Assembly: GCA_964537685.1 (NCBI GenBank)
Contig: CAZICM010000014.1
Coordinates: 127,260 to 191,259 of the forward strand
Reading direction: 5' to 3'
DNA: 64,000 bases
From: CAZICM01 sp964537685
GTDB taxonomy: Bacteria > Myxococcota_A > Polyangia > Polyangiales > Polyangiaceae
The number at the start of each line of letters is the position of its first letter. The first letter of the stretch is position 1. The position numbers and the translations under genes were made by a program. This document shows, piece by piece, positions 42,540-51,600 of the stretch. The notes under the pieces were generated by a model. That model worked only from the letters and a program-made list of their open reading frames with translations. It had not been told where the DNA came from and searched no databases.

Positions 42540-43445
42540 TCACGGTTGTTCTTTGTCAAAACTTTGCTTTTCAGGCTGGATGCTTTGAAGTGTCTTTTCA
42601 ATGATTCGCCAGCGGGGTGAGAACTGAGCGAGGACAAGGGAGCCAACGCAGAGGACAGTGCCTAGGATAGCGGCAGTTTTTAAGGCGATTGAAGGCGCTG
42701 GGGATCGGCGCTGAGGATGTTTGGCATAGACAAGGCCAAAGGCAATTCCACAGAGTAGCCCACCCACATGAGCGGCGTTGTTGACGGCGATTTTGGCGCT
42801 TGTTGTGGCGTTGATCGCAAAGCCAAACAGAAGGCTGAAGAGAACGACTTCCACCGCGAAGGTTTTCCAGCGCGGGTCTTTTTTGCGGAGGAACCATCCC
42901 AAGGTGAGGCCCATGATGCCAAAGACGGCGCCGCTCGCGCCTGCGGTGCTGCCTTGGAAGGGGAGCCGTCCTCCTTGGGCGAGAAGGACGCGGGTGATGC
43001 CGGAGAGGGCGCGGGGGAGGGTGGGGCTGGCGAGGACGAGGGTGAGCAGGGAACCGCAGAGGCCGGCGCACACATAGGCAAAGAGAAGGCGAAAGGCGCC
43101 GATGGCAGGCTCGACCGCGCGGCCGGCGCTGCCAAAGGCCAGCATGTTCATGCCGATGTGGAGGATGCCGTAGTGAACGAAGAGCGATGAGAGCAAGAGC
43201 CAGGGTTCCCGGCCGATAAGGTCGGCGTCGAGAGGCATTGCGCCAAAGCGCAGCAAGTCGATTTCATTGCCGCCGGTGAGAAATGCATGAAAAAGACCGC
43301 GTTTTCGCTGATAGGCGACGATGAGCTGGCCCAAAAAAGTGAGCACTGTGAGACGCAGGATGAATTGGGTTCCAAAGCCCGATTCATTGAGCGGAGCATC
43401 GCTGTCGGGAGCGGATTCAGGGTCGCGGCTATCTGCGGGGTTCAC
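42540..43445 (-). CDS. Rhomboid family intramembrane serine protease
   Basis: 301 residues starting at GTG (GGAG eight bases upstream). About six or seven membrane helices. The rhomboid signature is complete: HIGMNM (His96, Asn100) in helix 2, GASGAVFGIMG with nucleophile Ser171 in helix 4, and AAHVGGLLCGIAFG with His226 in helix 6. An N-terminal acidic extension precedes the membrane part. The protein would cleave single-pass membrane proteins; the substrate is unknown. The gene diverges from the sigma factor gene. Confidence 0.93.
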   Translation of the reverse strand: MNPADSRDPESAPDSDAPLNESGFGTQFILRLTVLTFLGQLIVAYQRKRGLFHAFLTGGNEIDLLRFGAMPLDADLIGREPWLLLSSLFVHYGILHIGMNMLAFGSAGRAVEPAIGAFRLLFAYVCAGLCGSLLTLVLASPTLPRALSGITRVLLAQGGRLPFQGSTAGASGAVFGIMGLTLGWFLRKKDPRWKTFAVEVVLFSLLFGFAINATTSAKIAVNNAAHVGGLLCGIAFGLVYAKHPQRRSPAPSIALKTAAILGTVLCVGSLVLAQFSPRWRIIEKTLQSIQPEKQSFDKEQP

Positions 43446-43752
43446 GAGCTTGTCTCCCGGATCGGAGGCGTTGGAGCATCGGTGACGATTGGGCGTAAGG
43501 TTTAGGCCAAAAGACCGTTCTTGGGGCGTGCATGCTGTAATGTCGACTCAATGGACGGCCGCGGCCCCTCCTTTTGATTGGAAGGGCAGCTCACGGCAAT
43601 TCTCCGTTGGATTTGGGGAAGCGCGATGGAGTTTGGAGCTCATCCGCGTCTTTCAAAAACCGGATGGAGGCGTTCGTGATATTCGGTTTGGCCGTCGAAT
43701 TTCGGAAAGGCGGCGCCGTTCGCCGGTGGGGCGATTCGGCCGCCGTAGGATT
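43446..43752. other. Divergent intergenic region upstream of the sigma factor
   Basis: 307 bases between the rhomboid gene and the chosen start of the sigma factor gene. The sigma frame is open through most of it, so an earlier start cannot be excluded, but residues before 43753 are Arg/Gly-rich and not sigma-like. It should hold promoters in both directions; I see no strong sigma-70 pair and no convincing ECF-type (GGAAC/TC) pair. Confidence 0.45.
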
Positions 43753-44397
43753 ATGGTGGCTTCTGTGGCGGTGGCCCGGCCTGAATTGCTCGAAGAGGAA
43801 AGGGAGCTTTGCGAAAGTGCCCGGGCGGGCGACCGAGCCGCGCTTGGTAAGATTCTTCGCAAATATGGCCCTGTTTTATACAGGTCCGTGCTGCTTCCCC
43901 GCCTGGGATCGGAGGCGAGCGCTCAGGATGCGCTGGCCGATACCTATGCGCGGGTGGTGGAGCGCTTTCATCAGTTTCAGTGGCAAAGCTGCGGAATTTA
44001 TCCTTGGCTTCGGGTGATCGCTCTGCGGATTGCGCTGGATGCGCTGCGTGCAAAGAGGCGCGAGCTTTTGTTTGAGCCCGAAGACTTGGAGCGCGAGATC
44101 GATGCTTCTGAGACGGATTTGACGGCGCATGGGGAGGCCGAGCTGTGCGAGAAGCGGGATATGGCCGATGCGCGCTCTCGCGTGGATGCGGCGCTGGCGA
44201 AGCTCAATCCGCGGTATGCGGATGCGATTCGGCTCCGGGTGCTGGAAGAGAGGTCGCGCGAAGAAGTTGCGGCCGAGCTTGGCGTGAGCGTGGCAACGTT
44301 TGATGTGGTGCTTCACAGGGCGATGACGGCGCTGAAGAAGGCTCTTGCTGCGGGGCTTGGCAAAGATGCCGCTCCTTCGAAGGAGACAGTCCGATGA
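43753..44397 (+). CDS. ECF-type RNA polymerase sigma factor
   Basis: 214 residues from the ATG at 43753. Region 2 is AGDRAALGKILRKYGPVLYR and ASAQDALADTYARVVERF. Region 4 is LNPRYADAIRLRVLEERSREEVAAELGVSVATF followed by HRAMTALKKAL. The pattern is that of extracytoplasmic-function sigma factors, which direct polymerase to stress promoters. The stop overlaps the next gene's ATG (ATGA). The next product has one membrane segment, as expected for an anti-sigma factor. A purine-rich site (AGGA) lies just before the ATG with short spacing, so initiation may be weak. Confidence 0.9.
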   Translation: MVASVAVARPELLEEERELCESARAGDRAALGKILRKYGPVLYRSVLLPRLGSEASAQDALADTYARVVERFHQFQWQSCGIYPWLRVIALRIALDALRAKRRELLFEPEDLEREIDASETDLTAHGEAELCEKRDMADARSRVDAALAKLNPRYADAIRLRVLEERSREEVAAELGVSVATFDVVLHRAMTALKKALAAGLGKDAAPSKETVR

Positions 44398-45182
44398 ACA
44401 GCGAGCGACGACTTAAGCTGGTGCATGCGGCGGATGCCGGTGCGACGCTCCGGAAGCCTTTGAGGCGCGATGAATTCGACAAGCTGGACGAGCCCTTGCC
44501 GACCGAGGAAGAGCTTGCGCTGGCCGATGCGCTGAAGGATGCGCTGGCCGGCGGGGGCGATTCTCTAACGCTTGCGCTTAGGGCGGCCTCGGGTTCAGCC
44601 GGGCTATCGGAGACGGAGCACGACGCGATTTTGGCGAAGGCTTTGGGCGATCTGGATGCGCCTGCAACGGAGGCCGAACAGAAGGCTGCGCAAAGGCTTG
44701 GCGACGAGCTGTCGGCGATGGATGAAGGTCAAACGCCTTCAAATGAACCGAGCGAGCCGGCTGTTATGGCGGGTGCGCTTCGCGCTGCTTGGTCGCCTCG
44801 GCCAATCTCTCCGCTGCGGAATGAGGCGATGATCGCCTCGGCCCTTCGGAAGGCTTCGAATGAAGGTAAATTGGGCTCGTCGCGATTCCCGCTGGCGATG
44901 GTTGTGTTTGCCGTGACGGCGGCTGCGGCAGGCGTGCTTCTGTTTGCGGGACGCGCGAATCTGTTTCGTCCGGCCGCCGAACAAAGCGCCGCGGCACCGC
45001 GTCCTGTAGCGGCATCTGTGGCTCAAGCCGACTTGATTCCGGCCCGGACGACGGTGGATCTCTTCGATCCTGCGACGCCTTTTCCGAAGATGGGTGGAAA
45101 CTCCGAGCGGATGGATCGCATCATGAGCGCGCGCTCTTCGGATCTGCGCAAAAATCGCTTTGCGGCATGGGGTGTAAGATGA
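44394..45182 (+). CDS. Probable membrane anti-sigma factor
   Basis: 262 residues, overlapping the sigma gene by ATGA. Residues 1-160 are cytoplasmic and helical and lack the classical HxxxCxxC zinc anti-sigma motif. A single membrane helix spans about 165-186 (FPLAMVVFAVTAAAAGVLLF). Residues 190-262 are outside and basic at the end. Topology, position and coupling support an anti-sigma role for the ECF factor; sequence alone does not prove it. The next gene's ATG again overlaps this stop. Confidence 0.68.
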   Translation: MNSERRLKLVHAADAGATLRKPLRRDEFDKLDEPLPTEEELALADALKDALAGGGDSLTLALRAASGSAGLSETEHDAILAKALGDLDAPATEAEQKAAQRLGDELSAMDEGQTPSNEPSEPAVMAGALRAAWSPRPISPLRNEAMIASALRKASNEGKLGSSRFPLAMVVFAVTAAAAGVLLFAGRANLFRPAAEQSAAAPRPVAASVAQADLIPARTTVDLFDPATPFPKMGGNSERMDRIMSARSSDLRKNRFAAWGVR

Positions 45183-45811
45183 AGACCCAAAGCCATGGCC
45201 ATCTCTTTGTGGCTCTGCTTTCGGGCTTGTCGCTCTGGATCGCAGGGTGCGCGCAGGCCGAAATGCAAGGACATCCTCCGCCCAGTGGCAGCGCCGCGTG
45301 CAGTTGTTCGGATGCGCCGATTGTCGATGCAACGCTTGTGGCTTTTCTTTCCAAGGCCCGCGCGGCGCATCACGAGGCCGATTTGGCTGAAGACAAGGGC
45401 GATCGCGAGGGAGCTATCCGGGTTCTTTCGCGCATCGTGGAAGGTCCTTCGCCTTCGTCGGCCAAGCCTTCTCCCGAAGTGACCGAAGTGATGGCGGACA
45501 CGTATGCGCGCCTCGGCGATTTGCGAAGCGCTGGAGGCGATTTCGAAGCGGCCTTCAAAGACGTTGAACAAGGTCTCAAACTCGCTCAGGCCGTGACGCA
45601 TTTTCGCGGACACTTGATTGAAGTCCGGGGCCTTGTGTACGAGCGCAAGTCCAAAGCGCTGAAGGAAAAGGGCGACGAACCTGCGGCGGCCGAGGCTCGC
45701 GATGCGGCGGTGAAGGCATTTGAGGAAGCTATCGATGTTCAAGATCAAGTGATTCGCAATGCCTTGGGCGAAGGTCTCGATAAGGGTGGCGGAGCAGGTT
45801 CCAAGCCTTGA
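45179..45811 (+). CDS. TPR-like lipoprotein
   Basis: 210 residues. Signal peptide (LFVALLSGLSLWIAGC) with lipobox IAGC, then a Ser/Cys-rich stretch (SAACSCSDA), then helical repeats (about 55-200) with TPR-like pattern (EVMADTYARLGDLRSAGGDFEAA is a helix pair). It is the third gene of the sigma operon, coupled by ATGA at its start and a TTGA at its end. An outer-membrane or periplasmic sensor or scaffold for the sigma system is plausible. Confidence 0.82.
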   Translation: MKTQSHGHLFVALLSGLSLWIAGCAQAEMQGHPPPSGSAACSCSDAPIVDATLVAFLSKARAAHHEADLAEDKGDREGAIRVLSRIVEGPSPSSAKPSPEVTEVMADTYARLGDLRSAGGDFEAAFKDVEQGLKLAQAVTHFRGHLIEVRGLVYERKSKALKEKGDEPAAAEARDAAVKAFEEAIDVQDQVIRNALGEGLDKGGGAGSKP

Positions 45812-46749
45812 CGGATTCGCTTCCCGGACGCGCAAAAATCCTTCGCAATCACCTGATTTGGCTGACCATTCGCGTCCTTGTGGCGATCTTTGCGGGGCTG
45901 CCTTTTGCCCTTTCGTCCCTGCTCGGGCGGGCCACTGGCGTGGTTTGTTATGTCGTTCTCGCTTCTGTGCGGCGACGTGTGCGGGCGAGGCTGAAGGCTG
46001 GTCTAGGTGTCTCAACAGGCTTAGAAAAAAGGGTGTTCGGGGCCTTTGTTACAATGGGGGCCTTGCTGGCGGACACACTTGCTTTGCTCCGCAAGAGCGA
46101 ACAGGCCGGCTCGCGCCTGTCTCTCGACAAAGCTTCGGAAACCGTATTTCGCCAGGCTTTAAACGAGGGCAGGGGAGTTGTTCTCGTGGCCGCGCATCTC
46201 GGTCCCTGGGAACGGATGGCATCGGTGCTCACCGAATCAGGCATTCCTCTGACGGCTGTTGCCCGCGAAGGTTTTGATCCCCGGATGACACGCCTGTACG
46301 AGCGGATTCGCGCGCCCCGGGGCGTTCGTTCGCTCTTTCGCAATCGGCCTGAATTGCCGCTAACGATCGTTCGCGAACTCGCTTTGGGCCGGACGGTGGG
46401 GATGCTGGTCGATCTGCCCGCGCGCGTGCCATGTACGCGAATGCAGCTCTTTGGAGAGATGATCGACATGCCCGTCGGAGCCGCGCGCATTGCGCTTGCC
46501 CGCCGGGCTGCCTTGTTGGTGGGCACCTGTGTTCCCGGGCAAAAGAAGGCTTCGCTCTTTAATTCACCGCCTGCCACCGTACACATCGAACGCATCGATT
46601 TTCGAGATCTACAGCGCACACCCGGGCATGAGAGCGAGCTTCAGTCGCGCATAGCCCGGGCGCTCGATGCGCGCGTGAAACAATGGCCTGAAGCTTGGCT
46701 GGGGCTCTTTGCATCGCCGCGATTGCGTCAAACAAACGACTCTCGCTAG
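45808..46749 (+). CDS. LpxL/HtrB-type lipid A acyltransferase-like protein
   Basis: 313 residues with a TTG start overlapping the previous stop (TTGA). An N-terminal membrane segment is followed by the acyltransferase motif AAHLGPWE (His130, Glu135; HX4E form used by lauroyl/myristoyl transferases), then GRTVGMLVDLPARV, RMQLFGEMIDMPVGAARIALARRA and a conserved-like GTCVPGQ. The family acylates Kdo2-lipid IVA at the inner membrane. Linkage to a sigma/anti-sigma pair suggests envelope remodelling under stress. Confidence 0.86.
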   Translation: MTDSLPGRAKILRNHLIWLTIRVLVAIFAGLPFALSSLLGRATGVVCYVVLASVRRRVRARLKAGLGVSTGLEKRVFGAFVTMGALLADTLALLRKSEQAGSRLSLDKASETVFRQALNEGRGVVLVAAHLGPWERMASVLTESGIPLTAVAREGFDPRMTRLYERIRAPRGVRSLFRNRPELPLTIVRELALGRTVGMLVDLPARVPCTRMQLFGEMIDMPVGAARIALARRAALLVGTCVPGQKKASLFNSPPATVHIERIDFRDLQRTPGHESELQSRIARALDARVKQWPEAWLGLFASPRLRQTNDSR

Positions 46750-46826
46750 ACTGCGCATCAGCCTGATATGCGTGTGAATCGGAGAGCGGGCTTTACGGTT
46801 CATGCGGGCAAAGGCTTTTCGTTTTC

Positions 46827-48311
46827 ATGCGTCGGCTACCTAAGCCTGTTGCGGGTCGTGATCTTCGGGCGCTTCCTCTGTCTCCCCTCGAAGCGTTTGT
46901 GTTTTCTCGCATCGACGGCGCGAGCGACAGCGGCCAGCTTGCGGTGGCGACAGGGCTTTCCGACAGCGACGTAAAGGCCGCGTTGGATCGCTTGTTCCAG
47001 TTGGGCGCCATTGAATTCTCGGCGACCGCGCCAAACCCGCCGGACACGCCGGGCCTGCAGTCCACCCGCAGCGGGGAAGCGGCTGGTTTCGATCCAGGCG
47101 AGCTTGAAGAAGACGTCGAGCTCGAACCCGATCGAAAGCGCGCCGTGCTGACGCTGTACTACAAGCTCGATCGCGTCTCGCATTACGACATTCTCGGATT
47201 GCCTCGATCAGCCGACAGAAAAGCCATCAAACGCGCGTACTACGAGCTTGCACCGCTCTATCATCCCGATTCGTATTTCCGGAAGCGCTTGGGCAGCTTC
47301 AAATCCAAGATCGAAACGATCTTTACGCGCCTCACCTTGGCGCACGATGTTCTTACCCATCGCGACAAACGGGCCGAGTACGATCAGCTTCTTGAGCCGG
47401 GCGATACCGGAAGCGCTGTGGATAATGCTGTTTCCTCAGCCATCACCATGGCGGAAGAACCGGCTACCGAGCCTCGTCGCGCCCAGGCCCCTGCTGCACC
47501 CGCCCATGATGCGGGAAAGGCGGCGGAAGTAGAGCGAATTCGCCGTCAAGCGCTTGCCCGCAAGTTGGCCACGGGTGCGCGTTTGCCAGCGGGTCCGGCA
47601 TCGAGGCCGGATTCTCTGTCAGGAGAAAGGGCGGCTGGGGGTGCTCCGGCACAGGCCGGTGCATTGGGCGGAGCGGGTGCAGAGACTGGAACGAGCCTTC
47701 ATGAAGGAGCGGAAAACGAAGTCCAGAAGTGGCTAAAGGCTGCCGCCCATTCGGAACAACAAGGCGATTTCGTCGCGGCGGCAGAGGCCATGCGCAATGC
47801 CGTGGCGCTGGCGCCCGAGCGCGACGATCTTCGCAAACGCTGGCAAAACACCCATGAACAGGCGCAGGGTGTACTTGCCGAGCGTTACCTCAAACAGGCT
47901 GCTCTCAATGCGGAGAAGGGCAATTGGTCTGAGGCCGCATGGAACTATGCCAAAGCGGCCAGCATGCTTCCCAGCGATGCGGCCATGCATGAACGCGTCG
48001 CATTTGCGACGTTAGCGTGTGGAGGAAGCCCTCAGCGGGCTGTTGAATATGCGCAGCGGGCCGTTGAACTCTCGCCGAAGCAAGGAGCCTTTCGCATAAC
48101 GCTGGCGCGGGCTTACCTGGCCGATGGAGCGCTCGGGCTTGCGAAAGACGAAACGCACGAGGCCCTGGCCGCAGCGCCGGGCGACACGCTTGTTGAATCC
48201 AGCGCGGGACAAATAATGCTCGCCATCGAACAGCAGGAGAATGCGCTTGCGGCATCCGGGAAGTCCGAGGAAAAGCCAACTTTCGGATTCTCTAAGCGCC
48301 GCGGATCGTGA
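46827..48311 (+). CDS. J-domain protein with N-terminal module and C-terminal TPRs
   Basis: 494 residues. Residues 18-63 form a small helical module (LSPLEAFVFSRIDG to LFQLGAIEF) that also occurs near the end of the gene after dnaK. The J domain (about 119-188) has the HPD motif at 146-148 (LYHPDSYF) and the expected helix I pattern (HYDILGLPRSADRKAIKRAY). A Pro/Ala/Glu linker (about 195-290) leads to TPR-like repeats (about 300-470). HPD stimulates Hsp70 ATPase; the partner is probably the DnaK encoded 107 bases downstream. It is not a DnaJ of the canonical type (no Gly/Phe or zinc domain). Confidence 0.9.
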   Translation: MRRLPKPVAGRDLRALPLSPLEAFVFSRIDGASDSGQLAVATGLSDSDVKAALDRLFQLGAIEFSATAPNPPDTPGLQSTRSGEAAGFDPGELEEDVELEPDRKRAVLTLYYKLDRVSHYDILGLPRSADRKAIKRAYYELAPLYHPDSYFRKRLGSFKSKIETIFTRLTLAHDVLTHRDKRAEYDQLLEPGDTGSAVDNAVSSAITMAEEPATEPRRAQAPAAPAHDAGKAAEVERIRRQALARKLATGARLPAGPASRPDSLSGERAAGGAPAQAGALGGAGAETGTSLHEGAENEVQKWLKAAAHSEQQGDFVAAAEAMRNAVALAPERDDLRKRWQNTHEQAQGVLAERYLKQAALNAEKGNWSEAAWNYAKAASMLPSDAAMHERVAFATLACGGSPQRAVEYAQRAVELSPKQGAFRITLARAYLADGALGLAKDETHEALAAAPGDTLVESSAGQIMLAIEQQENALAASGKSEEKPTFGFSKRRGS

Positions 48312-48418
48312 TTTACGGCACCCGCTCAAGCGAACCGTATTCCTCGCCCGCACAGGGTGATACAAACGACGAAAAGGCCTTATTTCTCTCGGGGAATCAA
48401 TAAGGGAGCACCGAAAAC

Positions 48419-50248
48419 ATGGACCGCGTGATTGGAATCGACCTCGGCACCACGAATTCATGCGTGGCGGTGGTCGAGGACGGTATTCCGAAGGTAATCC
48501 CAAACAGAGGGGGCTATCGGACGATGCCTTCCATCGTGGCGATCACGGAAGCGGGAAAGCGCCTTGTTGGGCATATTGCCAAGCGCCAGGCGATTACCAA
48601 CGCCGAAAATACGGTGTACGCAGCGAAGCGCTTGATCGGGCGCAAGTGGACCTCGCCTCAAGTCAAGCACGCGGTTCAAACCTGCTCCTACCGCATCGTG
48701 GAAGGTCCGCATGGCGATGTCCGCGTGAAACTGCGGGACAAGACCTATTCCGTGCCCGAAGTCAGCGCGATGGTGCTTCAGGAAATGAAGCTGTTCACCG
48801 AGGAACACCTCGGTGTTTCTGTATCGAAAGCCGTCATTACGGTGCCCGCGTACTTCAACGACAACCAGCGCCAGGCGACCAAGGACGCCGGGCAAATTGC
48901 TGGATTGGATGTGATCCGCATCATCAATGAGCCCACGGCGGCCGCGCTGGCCTACGGCTTTGGCAAACAAGTCGACAAGACCATCGCCGTTTTCGATTTA
49001 GGCGGCGGCACCTTTGATATTTCGATTCTCGAGGTCAACGCGGGCGGCGTATTCAAGGTAATCGCGACGGCGGGCGACACGTTCCTGGGCGGCGAAGACT
49101 TCGATGTTCGGGTGATCGATTGGCTTGTGGAAGGCTTCATGCGCGATCACAACATCGATCTGAGGGTCGACAGGATGGCACTGCAGAGGCTTAAAGATGC
49201 TTCTGAAAAAGCCAAATGCGAATTATCGGCCACAGGCGAAACCGATATCAATTTGCCCTTCATCATTTCCTCGGTCCGCAAGGAAGCGCTTCATCTGCAG
49301 CGCACCCTGACGCGCGAAATACTCGAGACGCTTTGCGAAGATTTGGTGGAGCGCTGCATTGACATTTGCCAGCAAACTCTCGAAGAAGCGGGCCTTGTCT
49401 GCGATGACATCGAGGAAGTGGTGCTTGTGGGCGGAATGACGCGCATGCCCCGTGTTCAGCAAGCTGTGCGCGATTTCTTCGGCCGCGAACCGTGCCAGGG
49501 CGTACATCCCGACGAAGTAGTCGCGCTTGGCGCCGCCGTGCAGGGAGCAGCTCTCATCGACGAATCCAAGCAAATGATTCTCCTCGACGTGACGCCGCAT
49601 GCGCTCGGCATTCTCACGTATGGAGCAGTCTTTGAAGAGCTCATCCCGCGCAACACGACCGTGCCCACATCGCGCTCAAAAATCTTCACAACGAGCCGCG
49701 ACAATCAAACGGCTGTGAAGATCATCGTCATGCAGGGCGGCAAAGAAAGCGGCCAGGCCAACGAACTCTTGGGCGAATTCATTCTCACGGGACTTCGCCG
49801 CGCGCCGCAGGGCCAAGTGGAAATTGAAGTCACCTTTTCAATCAACGGCGACGGCATTGTTTCCGTAAGCGCCAAAGATCTTGAAACCAACCTGCGCCAG
49901 TCGATTCAAGTGACAGCGTCGAGCGGCCTGACCAAGGAAGAAGTGGCCCGGATGGTTGAAGACGCGAAGGACTACTTGGTCGATCGCAAAGACGGTGACG
50001 AATTTGAAGGCGTCCGCCAGGATGCAGAAAAACTGATCGGCGATATCGAAAGGCTATTTCCCCAGGTGGAAAATGCCGTTTCCGCCAGCGATTTCGGCCG
50101 TGACGCGATTGCAAAAGCCCGGCAGATCGTCGAGAAATCGCGCCAAGCCATCGCGAAGCGCAACACTGCCGCTGTCCGCGAGCAACTGGATGCGCTTACG
50201 AGGACACACCGCATGTTCAAAGGAATGGTCGCCAGACCACAGGGATAA
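48419..50248 (+). CDS. dnaK: Hsp70 chaperone (DnaK type), short form
   Basis: 609 residues. Nucleotide-binding domain motifs: GIDLGTTNSCVAV, VITVPAYFNDNQRQATKDAG, INEPTAAALAYG, AVFDLGGGTFDISI and VVLVGGMTRMPRVQQ. The substrate-binding beta domain (LLDVTPHALGI, INGDGIVSVSAKD) and a shortened helical lid follow. The C terminus lacks the acidic flexible tail and the EEVD-like end. Several myxobacteria have multiple DnaK paralogues, some needed for social motility (SglK), so this may be a specialised copy. A purine-rich site (AAGGGAGC) precedes the start. It is paired with the upstream J-domain gene. Confidence 0.94.
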   Translation: MDRVIGIDLGTTNSCVAVVEDGIPKVIPNRGGYRTMPSIVAITEAGKRLVGHIAKRQAITNAENTVYAAKRLIGRKWTSPQVKHAVQTCSYRIVEGPHGDVRVKLRDKTYSVPEVSAMVLQEMKLFTEEHLGVSVSKAVITVPAYFNDNQRQATKDAGQIAGLDVIRIINEPTAAALAYGFGKQVDKTIAVFDLGGGTFDISILEVNAGGVFKVIATAGDTFLGGEDFDVRVIDWLVEGFMRDHNIDLRVDRMALQRLKDASEKAKCELSATGETDINLPFIISSVRKEALHLQRTLTREILETLCEDLVERCIDICQQTLEEAGLVCDDIEEVVLVGGMTRMPRVQQAVRDFFGREPCQGVHPDEVVALGAAVQGAALIDESKQMILLDVTPHALGILTYGAVFEELIPRNTTVPTSRSKIFTTSRDNQTAVKIIVMQGGKESGQANELLGEFILTGLRRAPQGQVEIEVTFSINGDGIVSVSAKDLETNLRQSIQVTASSGLTKEEVARMVEDAKDYLVDRKDGDEFEGVRQDAEKLIGDIERLFPQVENAVSASDFGRDAIAKARQIVEKSRQAIAKRNTAAVREQLDALTRTHRMFKGMVARPQG

Positions 50249-50274
50249 CGCTGCTGACCAACACCTGATCCGCA

Positions 50275-51600
50275 ATGCCATCCGTACCTCCCCGCAACAA
50301 AGCTGCTCTCCCTCCGAATTGGGATTTGGAGGATGAGGGCGTTGGTGCGACACGCGAAGTGGAGACGGACGAACTCTTCGCCCTGAGCGGCTTTCTGGAT
50401 GAGCCTGGGCCTCCTGTGGCTGCACCTATTCCTGCGGCGCCTCCGACCACCCGTTCTGTGCAGTTGCAGCTCGAGCTGGAAGAGACCGAGCCCGCTCCGC
50501 TGCCCACGTCCACGGTGCGGCCGGAAGTTTCCCAAGCCGACTACGTAAAAAACATGATGCGCATGGCGCCTCCCTCGTCGGTGGACAGGGAGCTCGCGGG
50601 CTACTCAGCCAGCCTAGAAGAAGGCTTTGACTTGCTCACGCCATGGCCGGCCAGCGTAGCGCCCGAGGCCGATCCGGAGGCGCTTGACTACGCAGCAGCC
50701 GAGCTTCGCTCGCTTGGACAGCCCATGATGCCCCGGAATGTCGAGGATCTTGGCGCCAAGGGGACAGGCTTGGGAGAAGTCGATCTCTCTGAAATCGTGC
50801 CCGAGCTGAACCTGCCTGCCGAGACGCGCCGGAGGATCTCGCCGCTGCACGGCACAGACGCGGAAATGGACGAGCTCGATCAAATGCTCATCCACGAGGC
50901 GACCCAAGCCCGCCGCCGAAAAACCGAACTCCCTCCGCCCCAGCCCCGCGATACGCGCACCGATCTCAGCATTCCCGAAATCACGGTTCAAGAGGCCGAG
51001 GCCGAGGCCGATCTGCTCTTTGACGAACCGAGCTTTCAGCCGCCCAGCGAAGCGGGTTTAGAGCGGGCCCTCTCCCTCTTGGACATGCCCGCGCTGGGTT
51101 CAGAAATAGAGACGGCTCCCGACACCGTTCAAGACTTGGGAGCGGTGCGCGACGCGCTGGCGGCCCGCAAGGAAAGCACTCTGCCGACGCGCCTCGACAA
51201 TGTGCGATCCCGCTTTGAAGCAGGCGATTTCAGAACCACGCTCATTCTCGCCGAGGCGATACTGGATGAAGATCCCACGCATCTGCCGGCCAAGTGTTAC
51301 GCCGACGCATGCAAGGCACTTCTGCTTCAGATGTATTTCGGCCGTATCGGCGACAAAAACGGCGTACCTCGCGTCGTCATGACACCCGGCCAAATCAAGG
51401 AGCTTCTCTTTGACAACCGGGCAGGCTTCATCTTGTCGTGCATCGACGGCGTCAGCACAGTTGACGAGGTGCTCGACATGAGCGGCATGGAGCCTCTCGA
51501 TGCGCTTCGCATACTGTACGAATTGCTTCAGGCGGGCGCGATCGAAGTCGCATCTCCGTCGTTAAGGGCCGGACGCAATAGCCGCGGATCGCGCCATTGA
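50275..51600 (+). CDS. Acidic protein with C-terminal module shared with J-domain neighbour
   Basis: 441 residues. The first 290 residues are Pro/Glu/Leu-rich and mostly disordered, with short repeated LD/EL motifs (DLSEIVPELN, AEADLLFDEP). Residues about 310-360 are TPR-like helices (RFEAGDFRTTLILAEAILDEDP). Residues 369-428 form a compact module (PGQIKELLF, GFILSCIDGVSTVDEVL, ELLQAGAIEV) like the one at the start of the J-domain protein. The IDG and GAIE signatures match. A regulatory or adaptor role for the DnaK pair is inferred. The stop overlaps the TTG of the next gene. Confidence 0.8.
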   Translation: MPSVPPRNKAALPPNWDLEDEGVGATREVETDELFALSGFLDEPGPPVAAPIPAAPPTTRSVQLQLELEETEPAPLPTSTVRPEVSQADYVKNMMRMAPPSSVDRELAGYSASLEEGFDLLTPWPASVAPEADPEALDYAAAELRSLGQPMMPRNVEDLGAKGTGLGEVDLSEIVPELNLPAETRRRISPLHGTDAEMDELDQMLIHEATQARRRKTELPPPQPRDTRTDLSIPEITVQEAEAEADLLFDEPSFQPPSEAGLERALSLLDMPALGSEIETAPDTVQDLGAVRDALAARKESTLPTRLDNVRSRFEAGDFRTTLILAEAILDEDPTHLPAKCYADACKALLLQMYFGRIGDKNGVPRVVMTPGQIKELLFDNRAGFILSCIDGVSTVDEVLDMSGMEPLDALRILYELLQAGAIEVASPSLRAGRNSRGSRH

